The notes beneath the pieces were generated by a model that worked only from the letters and a program-made list of their open reading frames with translations, was not told where the DNA came from and did not search any database. The position numbers were made by a program, and so were the translations under genes. Below, piece after piece: positions 17,382 through 26,800 of a stretch of DNA of 60,350 bases. Origin of the DNA: Corynebacterium pollutisoli. Its GTDB lineage: Bacteria > Actinomycetota > Actinomycetes > Mycobacteriales > Mycobacteriaceae. The stretch spans positions 1 to 60,350 of the forward strand of contig NZ_FXAR01000012.1 of assembly GCF_900177745.1 (NCBI RefSeq), written 5' to 3'. Every line of letters begins with the position of its first letter. Position 1 is the first letter of the stretch.

Positions 17382-18678
17382 AGGTCACCGTCCTGTGCTT
17401 GTCGACGCCGGGTCCGGGCCGCAGCCCCTCCGAGCGCCAGTCCTCCGGGAGCATGTGGTCGAGCAGATCATCGACGGCGACGGCGCCGATGAGGTGGTTG
17501 CCCTCGTCGAGCACGGGGCCGCACACGAGGTTGTAGGTGGCGAAGTAGCGGGCGGCGGTCTCCTGGTCGTCGTCCGCGTACAGCGGCGGGAGATCCGGGT
17601 CGAGGATGCCCGACACCAGCGTCGAGGGCGGCTCGCGCAGCAGCTTCTGCAGGTGCACGCAGCCGAGGTACTGGCCGGTGGGCGTGGCGGTCGGGGGACG
17701 CACGACGAACACCATCGAGGCCAGCGACGTCGGCAGGTCGGGGTCGCGCGCCAGGGCGAGGGCCTCGGCGACCGTGGTCTGCGGGGTGAGCACGAGCGGC
17801 TCCGGCGTCATGAGCGCACCGACCGTGTCGAGGGAGAAGCTCATGAGGCGGCGGACGGGGGCGGACTCCTCCGGGTCCATGAGCTCGAGGAGGACCTCCG
17901 CCTTGTCGTCGGGAAGCTCCTGGAGGATGTCGGCGGCGTCGTCCGGGTCCATCTCCTCGAGGACATCCGCGGCGCGCTCGATGTCGAGGGTCTCCAGCAG
18001 TTCCGCCTGGTGATCCTCCGGCATCTCCTGGAGGATGTCGGCGAGGCGCTCGTCGTCGAGCTCGTTGGCCAGCTGGTGACGCTCCTCGCTGGGCATCTCG
18101 TGGAGGATGTTGGCCACGTCCGCCGGACGCATCTGGTCGAAACCGGCCAGCTTCTCCGCCAGGGCATCGGACTCGCCCGCGCCACCGGCGGACAGGCCGT
18201 GGACGTGCGAGAACGCCGGGGTGTACAGGCTGGGGGAGCGGCCGAACTTGGGGCGCGCCCCGAACACGGCGACCTTGGAGATCACCCAGTCGCGGGTGCG
18301 GGTGCGCTCCAGCTCGACGTCGGCGATCTCCACCGCCTTGCCGTGCAGGTTCGGCAGCTCCGGGTCATCGGTGTGGACCTTCGCGCCCACCAGATCACCC
18401 ATGACCGTGAGCTCACCGGAGCGCACCTGGAAGGCGCGCATGGACACCGACCCGGTGGCCAGGGTGATGTCACCCGGTTCGATCGCGGCGATACGCAGCA
18501 TCGGCACGAAGATACGGCGGCGGTTGACCAACTCGACGACCACCCCCAGCGCGCGGGACGTGCCCGCCGAGCGGATCGTGACCACGACATCGCGCACACG
18601 GCCGATGGGGTCGAGGTCGGGGCCTCGGACCTGCAGGCCGATCAGACGGCCCGCGTACACACGGGTGACAGCACTCAT
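17374..18678 (-). CDS. Soluble MgtE N-domain / CBS-domain protein with PRC-barrel-like N-terminus
   Basis: 434 residues without transmembrane segments. Residues 1-110 are a PRC-barrel-like beta domain (RVYAGRLIGLQVRG...). The middle carries the MgtE intracellular N superhelix, with repeats such as RLADILQEMPEDHQAELLETL, ADVLEEMDPDDAADILQEL and AEVLLELMDPEE. The C-terminal part holds paired CBS motifs (VGALMTPEPLVLTP, HLIGAVAVDDLLDHMLPEDW). The MgtE channel itself is missing, so this is a probable Mg2+ or nucleotide sensor acting with the overlapping DUF1003 membrane protein. TAGAAT 7 bases before the ATG suggests a leaderless mRNA. Confidence 0.83.
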   Translation of the reverse strand: MSAVTRVYAGRLIGLQVRGPDLDPIGRVRDVVVTIRSAGTSRALGVVVELVNRRRIFVPMLRIAAIEPGDITLATGSVSMRAFQVRSGELTVMGDLVGAKVHTDDPELPNLHGKAVEIADVELERTRTRDWVISKVAVFGARPKFGRSPSLYTPAFSHVHGLSAGGAGESDALAEKLAGFDQMRPADVANILHEMPSEERHQLANELDDERLADILQEMPEDHQAELLETLDIERAADVLEEMDPDDAADILQELPDDKAEVLLELMDPEESAPVRRLMSFSLDTVGALMTPEPLVLTPQTTVAEALALARDPDLPTSLASMVFVVRPPTATPTGQYLGCVHLQKLLREPPSTLVSGILDPDLPPLYADDDQETAARYFATYNLVCGPVLDEGNHLIGAVAVDDLLDHMLPEDWRSEGLRPGPGVDKHRTVTYG

Positions 18679-18685
18679 ATGCCCA

Positions 18686-18695
18686 ATTCTAGACT
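18686..18695. promoter_or_regulatory. Overlapping divergent -10 boxes
   Basis: Minus-strand TAGAAT (18691-18686) serves the MgtE-N/CBS gene, 7 bases from its ATG. Plus-strand TAGACT (18690-18695) faces the stress-protein gene at 18730. They share the TCTAGA core, so the two promoters may exclude each other. Confidence 0.5.
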
Positions 18696-18729
18696 GGAAC
18701 CAAACGGGCCCCCGATTCGTTGTCCGGGT

Positions 18730-19212
18730 ATGAGCTCTGAGTTGCGTCCCCGCCCGACCGGCTGGCCGGTCGGCAGTTTTGATTCTTACAGTGACGCGCA
18801 GGCGGCCGTCGACAAGCTCTCGGACCTGCAGTTCCCCGTCAAGGAACTCACCATCGTCGGGGTCGACCTCATGGAGGTCGAGCGGGTGAGCGGGCGCCTG
18901 ACGTGGCCGCGCGTGCTGGCCGGTGGTGCGGTGTCCGGTGCCTGGATCGGCCTGTTCTTCGGCCTGCTGTTCACCTTCCTCGGCCAGGGCGTCCTCGCAC
19001 CGCTCACCCTCGGCCTGGTCATGGGCGTGGTCTTCGGCGTCGTCTCCGCCGCGGTGCCCTACGCCCTGTCCGCCGGGAAGCGCGACTTCACCTCCCGCAC
19101 CGAGATCGTCGCCGGGCGCTACGACATCCTCTGCGACCCCGCCCGCGCCACCGAGGCCCGCGACATCATCGCCCGCTCGGGCCTGGCACGCCGCCTCCCG
19201 CAGGAGGGGTAG
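18730..19212 (+). CDS. General stress protein 17M-like membrane protein
   Basis: 160 residues. The N-terminal domain (PVGSFDSYSDAQAAVDKLSDLQFPVKELTIVGVDL) is the GSP17M-type ferredoxin-like fold; two adjacent hydrophobic helices follow (about 60-105). General stress family by sequence, with no assigned activity. Divergent from the MgtE-N/CBS gene, with 51 bases between them. The lipoprotein gene follows after 11 bases, so they probably form one transcription unit. Confidence 0.78.
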   Translation: MSSELRPRPTGWPVGSFDSYSDAQAAVDKLSDLQFPVKELTIVGVDLMEVERVSGRLTWPRVLAGGAVSGAWIGLFFGLLFTFLGQGVLAPLTLGLVMGVVFGVVSAAVPYALSAGKRDFTSRTEIVAGRYDILCDPARATEARDIIARSGLARRLPQEG

Positions 19213-19223
19213 AATCCCACGGC

Positions 19224-19889
19224 ATGAGCCGACCCATCCGCCGCACCGCCAGCCTCACCCTCGCCCTGGCCGGGGCGGTGTCGCTCGCCGGCTGCGCTGA
19301 CGCCGAACCCGGGCGCACGCCTGACCGGGACCACACCCGCCCCGTTGTCATCTCCGTGAGCGCCAACTCCCCCGAGCAGCTCATCCTCGGGGAGATATAC
19401 CTGCAGACCCTGCAGGCCCAGGAACGGGAGGTCATCCTCGACCTCGAATCGGAGACCGAGGAACGCACCCGCCTGGAACGCCTCCGGGAGGGGGACGCGG
19501 ACCTCGTCATCGGCTGCACCGGCATGTACCTGAGCAACCTCGACCCGCTGCGCGCCGTCGACCTGTCCGCCGAGATCGAGGCCGGGGACGTCGAGGACCC
19601 CGCCGACACCACCTACCGCGAGTACCTCGGTGCCCTCTCGGGCGGGTTCACATCCCCGGACCCCTCCTCCGCGCAGGGCTGCGCCGACATCGTCGCCCGG
19701 GAGCAGATGCCCGACCTGCCGCAGAGCATCGTCCCCACCTACAACCGGGAGCTGTTCGACCGGGAGGAGCAGAAGGCGATCACCGACGTCACCCGCTTCC
19801 TCACCACCGACGAGATCGCCACCCTCATCGAGGACGCCCGGGAGAAGTCCTCCGCCTCCTCCGTGGTGGAGGCGTGGCTGCCGAGCTGA
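19224..19889 (+). CDS. Secreted lipoprotein, resembling substrate-binding (OpuAC-type) proteins
   Basis: 221 residues. Signal peptide MSRPIRRTASLTLALAGAVS with lipobox LAGC, lipid-modified Cys24. The mature part begins PVVISVSANSPEQLILGEIYLQTLQAQ, like the start of glycine-betaine/choline-binding lipoproteins, and contains EEQKAITDVTRFLTTDEIATLI near the end as those do. At about 200 mature residues it is shorter than typical OpuAC proteins (about 280), and no permease genes are adjacent, so transport is uncertain. It ends before a bidirectional terminator shared with odhA. Confidence 0.72.
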   Translation: MSRPIRRTASLTLALAGAVSLAGCADAEPGRTPDRDHTRPVVISVSANSPEQLILGEIYLQTLQAQEREVILDLESETEERTRLERLREGDADLVIGCTGMYLSNLDPLRAVDLSAEIEAGDVEDPADTTYREYLGALSGGFTSPDPSSAQGCADIVAREQMPDLPQSIVPTYNRELFDREEQKAITDVTRFLTTDEIATLIEDAREKSSASSVVEAWLPS

Positions 19890-19922
19890 CGGCGGCGTCG
19901 ACAAGCGCGACAAGCATGACAA

Positions 19923-19956
19923 ACGGGCCCGTCCCCCGGAAGGGGAGCGGGCCCGT
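19923..19956. terminator. Bidirectional terminator between lipoprotein gene and odhA
   Basis: ACGGGCCCG (19923-19931) pairs perfectly with CGGGCCCGT (19948-19956), with additional C/G pairs after a small internal loop. It lies between two converging genes. Confidence 0.8.
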
Positions 19957-19971
19957 GTCAGCCTGACTGAA

Positions 19972-22900
19972 CTACTGGGCGAACGCCTCGTCGATCAGCT
20001 GGGCCTGCTCGAGCTGGTGCACCTTGGAGACACCGGTCGAGGTGGAGGACTGCGCACGACGCGAGATGCGACGCATCTCCGGCATGTCCGGGATGAGGTT
20101 GCGCAGGTGCTCGTTGTAGAACGGCCACGGGCCCTGGTTGGCCGGCTCGTCCTGGACGAAGCGGATCTCGGTGGCGTTCGGGTAGTTCTTGAACGCATCC
20201 GACAGACGGTTGAACGGGATCGGGTGCAGCATCTCGATGCGCACGATCGCGACGTCCTCGCGCTTGTCCTTCTTACGACGCTTCTCCAGCTCGTAGTACA
20301 CCTTGCCGGAGCACAGCATGATCGTCTTCACCTTGTCGGCGTCGCCGATGACGTTGTTGTCGCGGTCGACCAGGCGCGGATCGTCGATGACGGAGGAGAA
20401 CGAGGTCACCTCGGTGAAGTCCTCGACGGAGGAGGCGGCGTCCTTGAGGCGCAGCATCGACTTCGGGGTGAAGACCACCAGCGGGCGACGCATGGTTCCC
20501 AGTGCGTGACGACGCAGCAGGTGGAAGTGGTTCGCCGGGGTCGACGGCTGGGCGACGGTCATGGAACCCTCGGCGCACAGCTGCAGGAAACGCTCGATGC
20601 GGGCGGAGGAGTGGTCCGGGCCCTGGCCCTCGTAGCCGTGCGGCAGGAGGAGGATGAGGCCGGACATCTGGCCCCACTTGGCTTCACCGGAGGAGACGTA
20701 CTCGTCGATGATGGTCTGCGCGCCGTTGGCGAAGTCACCGAACTGCGCCTCCCAGGCGACGACCGCATCCTGGTTACCGACGGTGTAGCCGTACTCGAAG
20801 CCCATACCGGCGAACTCGGTCAGCGCGGAGTTGTACACGAGGAACTTGCCGCCGTTGCCCTTCTCCTGGGCCAGCTCGTTGATCGGGTTGAACTCCTCGC
20901 CGTTGCGCGGGTCGATCGGGATGGCGTGACGCTGGGTGAAGGTACCGCGGCGGGAGTCCTCACCGGCCAGGCGCACGAGGCGACCGGAGTTGGCCAGGGA
21001 GGAGAAGGCGATGAGCTCACCCCAGCCCCAGTCGATGCCGCCCTCGCGGACGGACTCGGCGCGGCGCTTGGCCACCGGGGCCACACGCGGGTGGAACTGG
21101 AAGTCGCCCGGTGCGTTGGCGTAGGCCTGACCGATCTCGACGAGCTCCTCGCGGGTGATGGAGGTGTCCAGACCGCGGGTGAGCTCCTGGGAGCCGGTGA
21201 TGCCGGTCTGCTCCTGCGGGCCGGCCTTCTCGGCCTCCTTGACCTCGTTGAAGACGGACTCCATCTGGTCGTGGAAGTCGCGTGCCGCGATCTCGGCGTC
21301 CTCGGCGGAGAGGTCACCACGGCCGACGAGGTCGTCGGTGTAGCGGGCACGGACCGACTTGCGGTCGGCGATGAGGTCGTACATGAGCGGCTGGGTCATG
21401 GACGGGTCGTCGGCCTCGTTGTGACCGCGGCGGCGGTAGCAGATGAGGTCGATGAAGACGTCCTTGCCGAAGCGGCGGCGGTACTCGGTGGCCAGCTGGC
21501 CGACCCAGACGACGGCCTCGGGATCGTCACCGTTGACGTGGAAGACCGGGCAGTCGAAGCCCTTGGCGACGTCGGTGGCGTAGTGGGTGGAGCGGGAGGA
21601 GTCCGGGGTGGTGGTGAAGCCGATCTGGTTGTTCACCACGATGTGGACGGTGCCACCGACGGTGTAACCGCGCAGGCCGTAGAGGTTGATGGTCTCCTGG
21701 ACGATGCCCAGGCCGGCGAAGGAGGCGTCACCGTGCAGCATGAGCGGCATGACGGTGTAGCCGTCCTGGCCCTTGTCCAGCAGGTCCTGCTTGGCGCGGG
21801 CGATACCCACCATGACCGGATCGACGGCCTCGAGGTGGGACGGGTTGGCGGTGAGGGAGACCTTGATCTCGCCGTCGCCGAACATCTGGATGTGTTTGCC
21901 CTCGGAGCCGAGGTGGTACTTCACGTCACCGGAGCCACCGATCTGGCCCTGGGTGATGTTGCCCTCGAACTCGTTGAAGATCGTGGCGAGGGACTTGCCG
22001 ACGATGTTGAACAGTACGTTGAGGCGACCACGGTGCGGCATGCCGATGACGACCTCGTCGAGGCCCTGACCGGCGGCGGTGTCGATGGCGGCGTCCATGA
22101 GCGGGATGAGCGCCTCGGCGCCCTCGAGGGAGAAGCGCTTCTGGCCGACGTACTTGGTCTGCAGGAAGTTCTCGAAGGCCTCGGCGGCGTTGAGCTTCTG
22201 CAGGATGTACTTCTGCTCGGCGTTGGTCGGCTTGGGCATGCCGGCCTCGAGGCGGTCCTGCAGCCACTCACGCTCGTCACGGTCGAGGATGTGGGTGTAC
22301 TCGGAACCGACCTTGAGGGTGTAGGCCGCGCGCAGGCGGGAGAGCACCTCGCGCAGGGTCATGGACTCCTTGCCGCCGAAGCCACCGACGTGGAAGGTGC
22401 GGTCGAGGTCCCAGATGGTCAGGCCGTGGGTCTCGATGTCCAGGTCGCGGTGGTCCGGGACGGGCATGCCCGGCTGGATCCAGTTGAGCGGGTTGGTGTC
22501 CGCGATGAGGTGGCCGCGGGAGCGGTACGCCTCGATGAGCTGCATGACGCGGGTGTTCTTGTCGATGCCGCGGTTCGGCAGATCCTGCGCCCAACGCATG
22601 GGGGCGTAGGGGATGTTCATGCGCTCGAAGATGTGGTCCCAGAACTTGTCGTCGACCAGCAGCTGCGACATGGTGCGCAGGAACTCACCGGACTCCGCGC
22701 CCTGGATGACGCGGTGATCGTAGGTGGAGGTGATGGTGACCAGCTTGCCGACGCCCAGCTCGGCGAGGCGGTCCTCGGAGGCACCGGCGAACTCGGCCGG
22801 GTAGTCCATGGAGCCGACACCGATGATGGTGCCCTGGCCCTTGGTCAGACGCGGGACGGAGTGGCGGGTACCGATGCCGCCCGGGTTGGTCAGGGAGACG

Positions 22901-23727
22901 GTGACACCCTGGTAGTCGTCGAGGGTGAGCTTGCCGACGCGGGAACGGTCGACGATGTCCTCGTAGGCGTCGATGAACTCATCGAACGCCATGGTCTCGG
23001 TCTCCTTGATGGCGGCGACCACGAGGGCGCGGGAGCCGTCCTTCTGCGGGAGGTCGATGGCCAGACCGATGTTGATGTGCTCCGGGGTGATGACGGAAGG
23101 CTTGCCGTCCTTGACCTCGTAGGAGACGTTCATGTCCGGGTGGGCCATGATCGCCTTCACCATGGCGTAGCCGATGATGTGGGTGAAGGAGATCTTGCCG
23201 CCGCGGGTACGGGCCAGGTGGTCGTTGACCATGGCGCGGTTCTCGAACATGAGCTTGACCGGCATGTCGCGGACGGAAGTCGCGGTGGGGACCTCGAGCG
23301 ACTCGTCCATGTTCTTGGCGATGGCCTTGAACAGGCCGCGCAGCGGCTTGGCACCGGCCTCCGGGGCCGGGGTGTTGGCTGCGCGGTCGATCGGGGAGAC
23401 CGGCTTCTTGCGGGCGGGGCGACCGGCGGCCGGGGCCTCCTTCTTGGTCGTCGCCTGAGCGGCCTTGGCCTGCTCGGTCACGACGGTCTTGCGCTCCTCG
23501 GTCTTGTCGGACCCGATCGGGCCGGCGTCCGGCACCGAGATCGGCTCCTTGACGTTTCCGACCTTGCCGGCCTTCTGAGTGGCTGCAGCGTCAGCGGACA
23601 CCGGGGCGCCGTTCTTCTCAAACAGCTCCCGCCACTCCTTGTCCACGGACTGGGGGTCCTTCTGGAACTGCTGGAACATCTCGTCTACCAGCCACTCGTT
23701 CGGGCCGAAAGTACTTGCGCTGCTCAC
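19972..23727 (-). CDS. odhA: 2-oxoglutarate dehydrogenase E1 with fused E2-type succinyltransferase domain
   Basis: 1251 residues, the corynebacterial/mycobacterial OdhA/Kgd architecture. An N-terminal segment (MSSASTFGPNEWLVDEMF...) and an Ala/Lys/Pro-rich linker (about 40-110) precede an acyltransferase domain (about 110-350, catalytic His in HRVIQGAESGEFL). The thiamine-diphosphate E1 region follows, including HRGRLNVLFN, MLHGDASFAGLGIVQE and VVNNQIGFTT. It oxidises 2-oxoglutarate to succinyl-CoA in a supercomplex with AceF/Lpd, and in corynebacteria is controlled by the FHA protein OdhI. No lipoyl domain is present, as expected. The GTG at 23727 gives the conserved N-terminus. Converges on the lipoprotein gene. 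Confidence 0.96.
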   Translation of the reverse strand: MSSASTFGPNEWLVDEMFQQFQKDPQSVDKEWRELFEKNGAPVSADAAATQKAGKVGNVKEPISVPDAGPIGSDKTEERKTVVTEQAKAAQATTKKEAPAAGRPARKKPVSPIDRAANTPAPEAGAKPLRGLFKAIAKNMDESLEVPTATSVRDMPVKLMFENRAMVNDHLARTRGGKISFTHIIGYAMVKAIMAHPDMNVSYEVKDGKPSVITPEHINIGLAIDLPQKDGSRALVVAAIKETETMAFDEFIDAYEDIVDRSRVGKLTLDDYQGVTVSLTNPGGIGTRHSVPRLTKGQGTIIGVGSMDYPAEFAGASEDRLAELGVGKLVTITSTYDHRVIQGAESGEFLRTMSQLLVDDKFWDHIFERMNIPYAPMRWAQDLPNRGIDKNTRVMQLIEAYRSRGHLIADTNPLNWIQPGMPVPDHRDLDIETHGLTIWDLDRTFHVGGFGGKESMTLREVLSRLRAAYTLKVGSEYTHILDRDEREWLQDRLEAGMPKPTNAEQKYILQKLNAAEAFENFLQTKYVGQKRFSLEGAEALIPLMDAAIDTAAGQGLDEVVIGMPHRGRLNVLFNIVGKSLATIFNEFEGNITQGQIGGSGDVKYHLGSEGKHIQMFGDGEIKVSLTANPSHLEAVDPVMVGIARAKQDLLDKGQDGYTVMPLMLHGDASFAGLGIVQETINLYGLRGYTVGGTVHIVVNNQIGFTTTPDSSRSTHYATDVAKGFDCPVFHVNGDDPEAVVWVGQLATEYRRRFGKDVFIDLICYRRRGHNEADDPSMTQPLMYDLIADRKSVRARYTDDLVGRGDLSAEDAEIAARDFHDQMESVFNEVKEAEKAGPQEQTGITGSQELTRGLDTSITREELVEIGQAYANAPGDFQFHPRVAPVAKRRAESVREGGIDWGWGELIAFSSLANSGRLVRLAGEDSRRGTFTQRHAIPIDPRNGEEFNPINELAQEKGNGGKFLVYNSALTEFAGMGFEYGYTVGNQDAVVAWEAQFGDFANGAQTIIDEYVSSGEAKWGQMSGLILLLPHGYEGQGPDHSSARIERFLQLCAEGSMTVAQPSTPANHFHLLRRHALGTMRRPLVVFTPKSMLRLKDAASSVEDFTEVTSFSSVIDDPRLVDRDNNVIGDADKVKTIMLCSGKVYYELEKRRKKDKREDVAIVRIEMLHPIPFNRLSDAFKNYPNATEIRFVQDEPANQGPWPFYNEHLRNLIPDMPEMRRISRRAQSSTSTGVSKVHQLEQAQLIDEAFAQ

Positions 23728-23851
23728 GGCAGGTGCTCGCCTCTTTTCATTGCTTCATGTTGCAGTCGTCTTGCCAACAATAATTGTCCACTACAGGGTA
23801 GCGTGATGATACCCCTCAACCAGCACTGCAGGGGGCGTTTCTTCACCCCCG

Positions 23852-26800
23852 TTAACGGTGTGCCCGCCACAGCCCGGCGTACACACCCTCACGGTCCAGC
23901 AGGTGGTTGTGTGATCCGTCCTCGATGATACGTCCCTTGTCCACCACGAGGATTCTGTCGGCCCGTGCGGCGGTCGCCAGACGGTGCGCCACGACGACGG
24001 AGGTGCGCCCGCGGGTGACCCGGTCGGACGCGTCCAGGACGGCGGCCTCGGTGGCGGGATCGAGGGTGGCGGTGGCCTCGTCGAGAAGCATGACGTCGGG
24101 TTCCAGCAGCTCGGCGCGGGCGAGGGCGATGAGCTGTCGCTGGCCGGAGGACAGGCCGCGGCCGCGTTCGCCGATGGGGTGACGGAAGCCACCCGGGATG
24201 CCCGCAATGATATCGAGCGCACCGATGCGGCGGACGGCCTCCTCGACCTCCTGCTCGGTCGCCGACGGTCGTCCGTAGGCGATGTTCTCCGCCACCGTGC
24301 CGATGAACAGGTGCGCCTCCTGCGGCACCTGCGCGACGGTGCGTCGCCAGTCGGCGAGCGGGAACTCGCGGATGTCGGTGCCACTCGCCGTCACCTCGCC
24401 CCGGACGGGGTCGTAGAAACGCGCCAGCAGCTTGACGACGGTCGACTTGCCCGCCCCCGTCGGGCCGACCAGGGCGACGGTCGTGCCGGGTTCGATCGTG
24501 ACGTCGAGGTCCTCGGCGACGAGCTGGCCGTCGGGGGAGTAGGCGAAGTCGACGTCGCGGAGGGCCAGCGGCCCACGGGAGGCGTCCTGCGCCCCGGGGC
24601 GGGTGCCCGTGTCGGGGACGGAGGGGCGCTCGGCGAGGAGTTCGGTGATGCGGCGGAAGCCGACGGTGGCCTGCTGCCAGGAGTCGAAGATCTGCCCCAG
24701 CTGCTGGATCGGGCCGTAGAGCTGGGAGAGATACATGACGAACGCGACGAGCACACCGGCGGTGAGATCGCCCTGCGCGACGCGGGTGGCACCGACCCCG
24801 AGGACGAGGGCGGTGGCGATCTGCGAGATCGCGTTGACGCCGGGGAAGTAGATCGCCACGGCGGTCTGTGCGTTGGTGCGCAGGCGGCGGTAGCGGTTCG
24901 ACTCGGCCTCGAACTCCGCCAGGGCCAGCGGGGTGCGGCCGTGCATCTGGGCGGTGCGCAGGCCGTTGATGTTCTCCTGGAAGGAGGCGTTGACGGCCGA
25001 GATCTGCTCGCGCGCCCGGGTGTACAGGCGGGAGGAGATGCGGCGGAACACGAGGGTGACCGCCACGATGAGCGGGATCGCGGCGACGGCGACGAGCGAG
25101 AGCCCGGCGTCGGTCCATGCCAGCATGGCGATGATGCCCGCCAGCGTGCCCACCGACACGATCGCCTGCGCCAGGCCGGTCTGCAGGAAGGAGCTGAGGG
25201 TGTCGATGTCGGTGGTCATGCGCGTCATGATGCGTCCCGACAGGTTCGACTCGTAGTAGTTCATGCTCAGCCGCTGCAGGTGCGCGTAGGAGCGCAGGCG
25301 TAGACCGTAGAGCAGGCGCTCGCCGGTGCGGGAGGTGAGCACGACGAGCATGACGGCCGCGGCCCAGCTGACGGCGACGACGCCGAGACCACCCGCGGCG
25401 ATCCGCCACAGGGCACCCATGTCGCCGGCGGCCACGCCGTGGTCGACGGCCCAGCGCATGAGCGTCGGGAAGGCGAGGCTCGTGAGCACGCCCACCACCA
25501 GCAGCGCGATGACACCGATGATGAGCCAGCGCACCGCGGCGAACAGCTCCCGGACGCGGAAGACCGCGCGGTCGCTGCGCAGGTGGGCGGCGTCGAGGCG
25601 GGGTTCCTCGGTGGCCGGGGGCAGCTTGTCGACGCGCGCCAGCAGCTCAGGGGTCGCCGAGATGTTGCCCATGCCACGGCCTCCGCCACCGCCGCCGCCA
25701 CCCATGCCGCGGCCCATGCCGCCCTGGGTGCTGATGTGCTCCGTGCGTTCGCGGACGACGCCCTCCGGCCACAGGTCGGCGTGGGCGGGCTCGGGGATGG
25801 CCGAGCGGTCCGGCAGGGGCTCCGGGGTGGGGTCCATGATGCGGAGGTACCGGGGGTCGTCGATAAGCGTGGCGACGTCGTCGGTGACGACGACGTGGCC
25901 GGAGTCGATGATGGCGACCCGCTCGGCGAGGTCGAGCGTCGACTGGCGGTGGGCGACGGCGAGGACGGTGACGTCGCTGAGTTCCGCGCGCAGGCCGGCG
26001 AGGATGCGGGCCTCGGTGGTGGCGTCGATGGCGGAGGTGGCGTCGTCGAGAATGAGGACGCGGGGGCGGGAGAAGAGGGCGCGGGCCAGGGCGATGCGCT
26101 GGCGCTGCCCACCCGACAGGGTGAGGCCGCGCTCGCCGATGACGGTGTCGAGGCCGTCGGGCAGGCGGTCGATGAACTCGGTGGCCTGGGCCAGATCGGC
26201 GGCGTGCCGGATCTCCTCCTCGGTGGCCGGGACCCCCATGGCGATGTTGTCGCGGATGGTGGAGGAGTAGAGGAAGGCCTCGTCGAAGACGACGGTGACG
26301 GCGCGGCGCAGCTCGGCGCGCGCCAGGGTGTCGTAGGGCAGGACCCGGTCGCCGGAGGTCAGCGCGAGGTTGCCCGCGTCGGGGCGGTAGAAGCCGCCGG
26401 CCAGCTGCACCGCCATCGACTTGCCGGATCCGGCGGGGCCGATGAGCGCCAGGGTCTCACCGGGGGCGACCTCGAGGGAGAGGTCGTCGAGGACGCGGTG
26501 GCCGTCGGTGTCGAAGGAGACGGCGTCGAAACGCAGCCCGAGGGGGCCGTCCGGGATCGGCGCGGGCTCGGCCGGGTCGGGGTGCTCGGGCGACATGTCG
26601 ATGATCTCGGCAATGCGGTCGAGCGAGGCCAGACCCATCTGGAAGGTGACGATCATGCCGGAGAGCATGCCCACCAGGTGCGTCATGGTGGTGAGGTAGA
26701 CGGAGAAGGCGAAGAAGGTGCCCACCGTGATGCGCCCCTCCATGACGAGCCAGCCGCCGAGGAGGATGTTGATGACCAGCGCCACCTGCGGCAGGTTCTG

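Noticed and set aside
23831..23850. GGGGG...CCCCC hairpin behind the ABC gene as a terminator
   Set aside because: Only five continuous pairs, with mismatches beyond; too weak to call.
19630..23928. 1432-codon open frame on the + strand opposite odhA
   Set aside because: It is antisense to a certain gene, is made of Asp/Glu/Val/Gly-rich low-complexity translation typical of reversed GC-rich codons, and has no domain.
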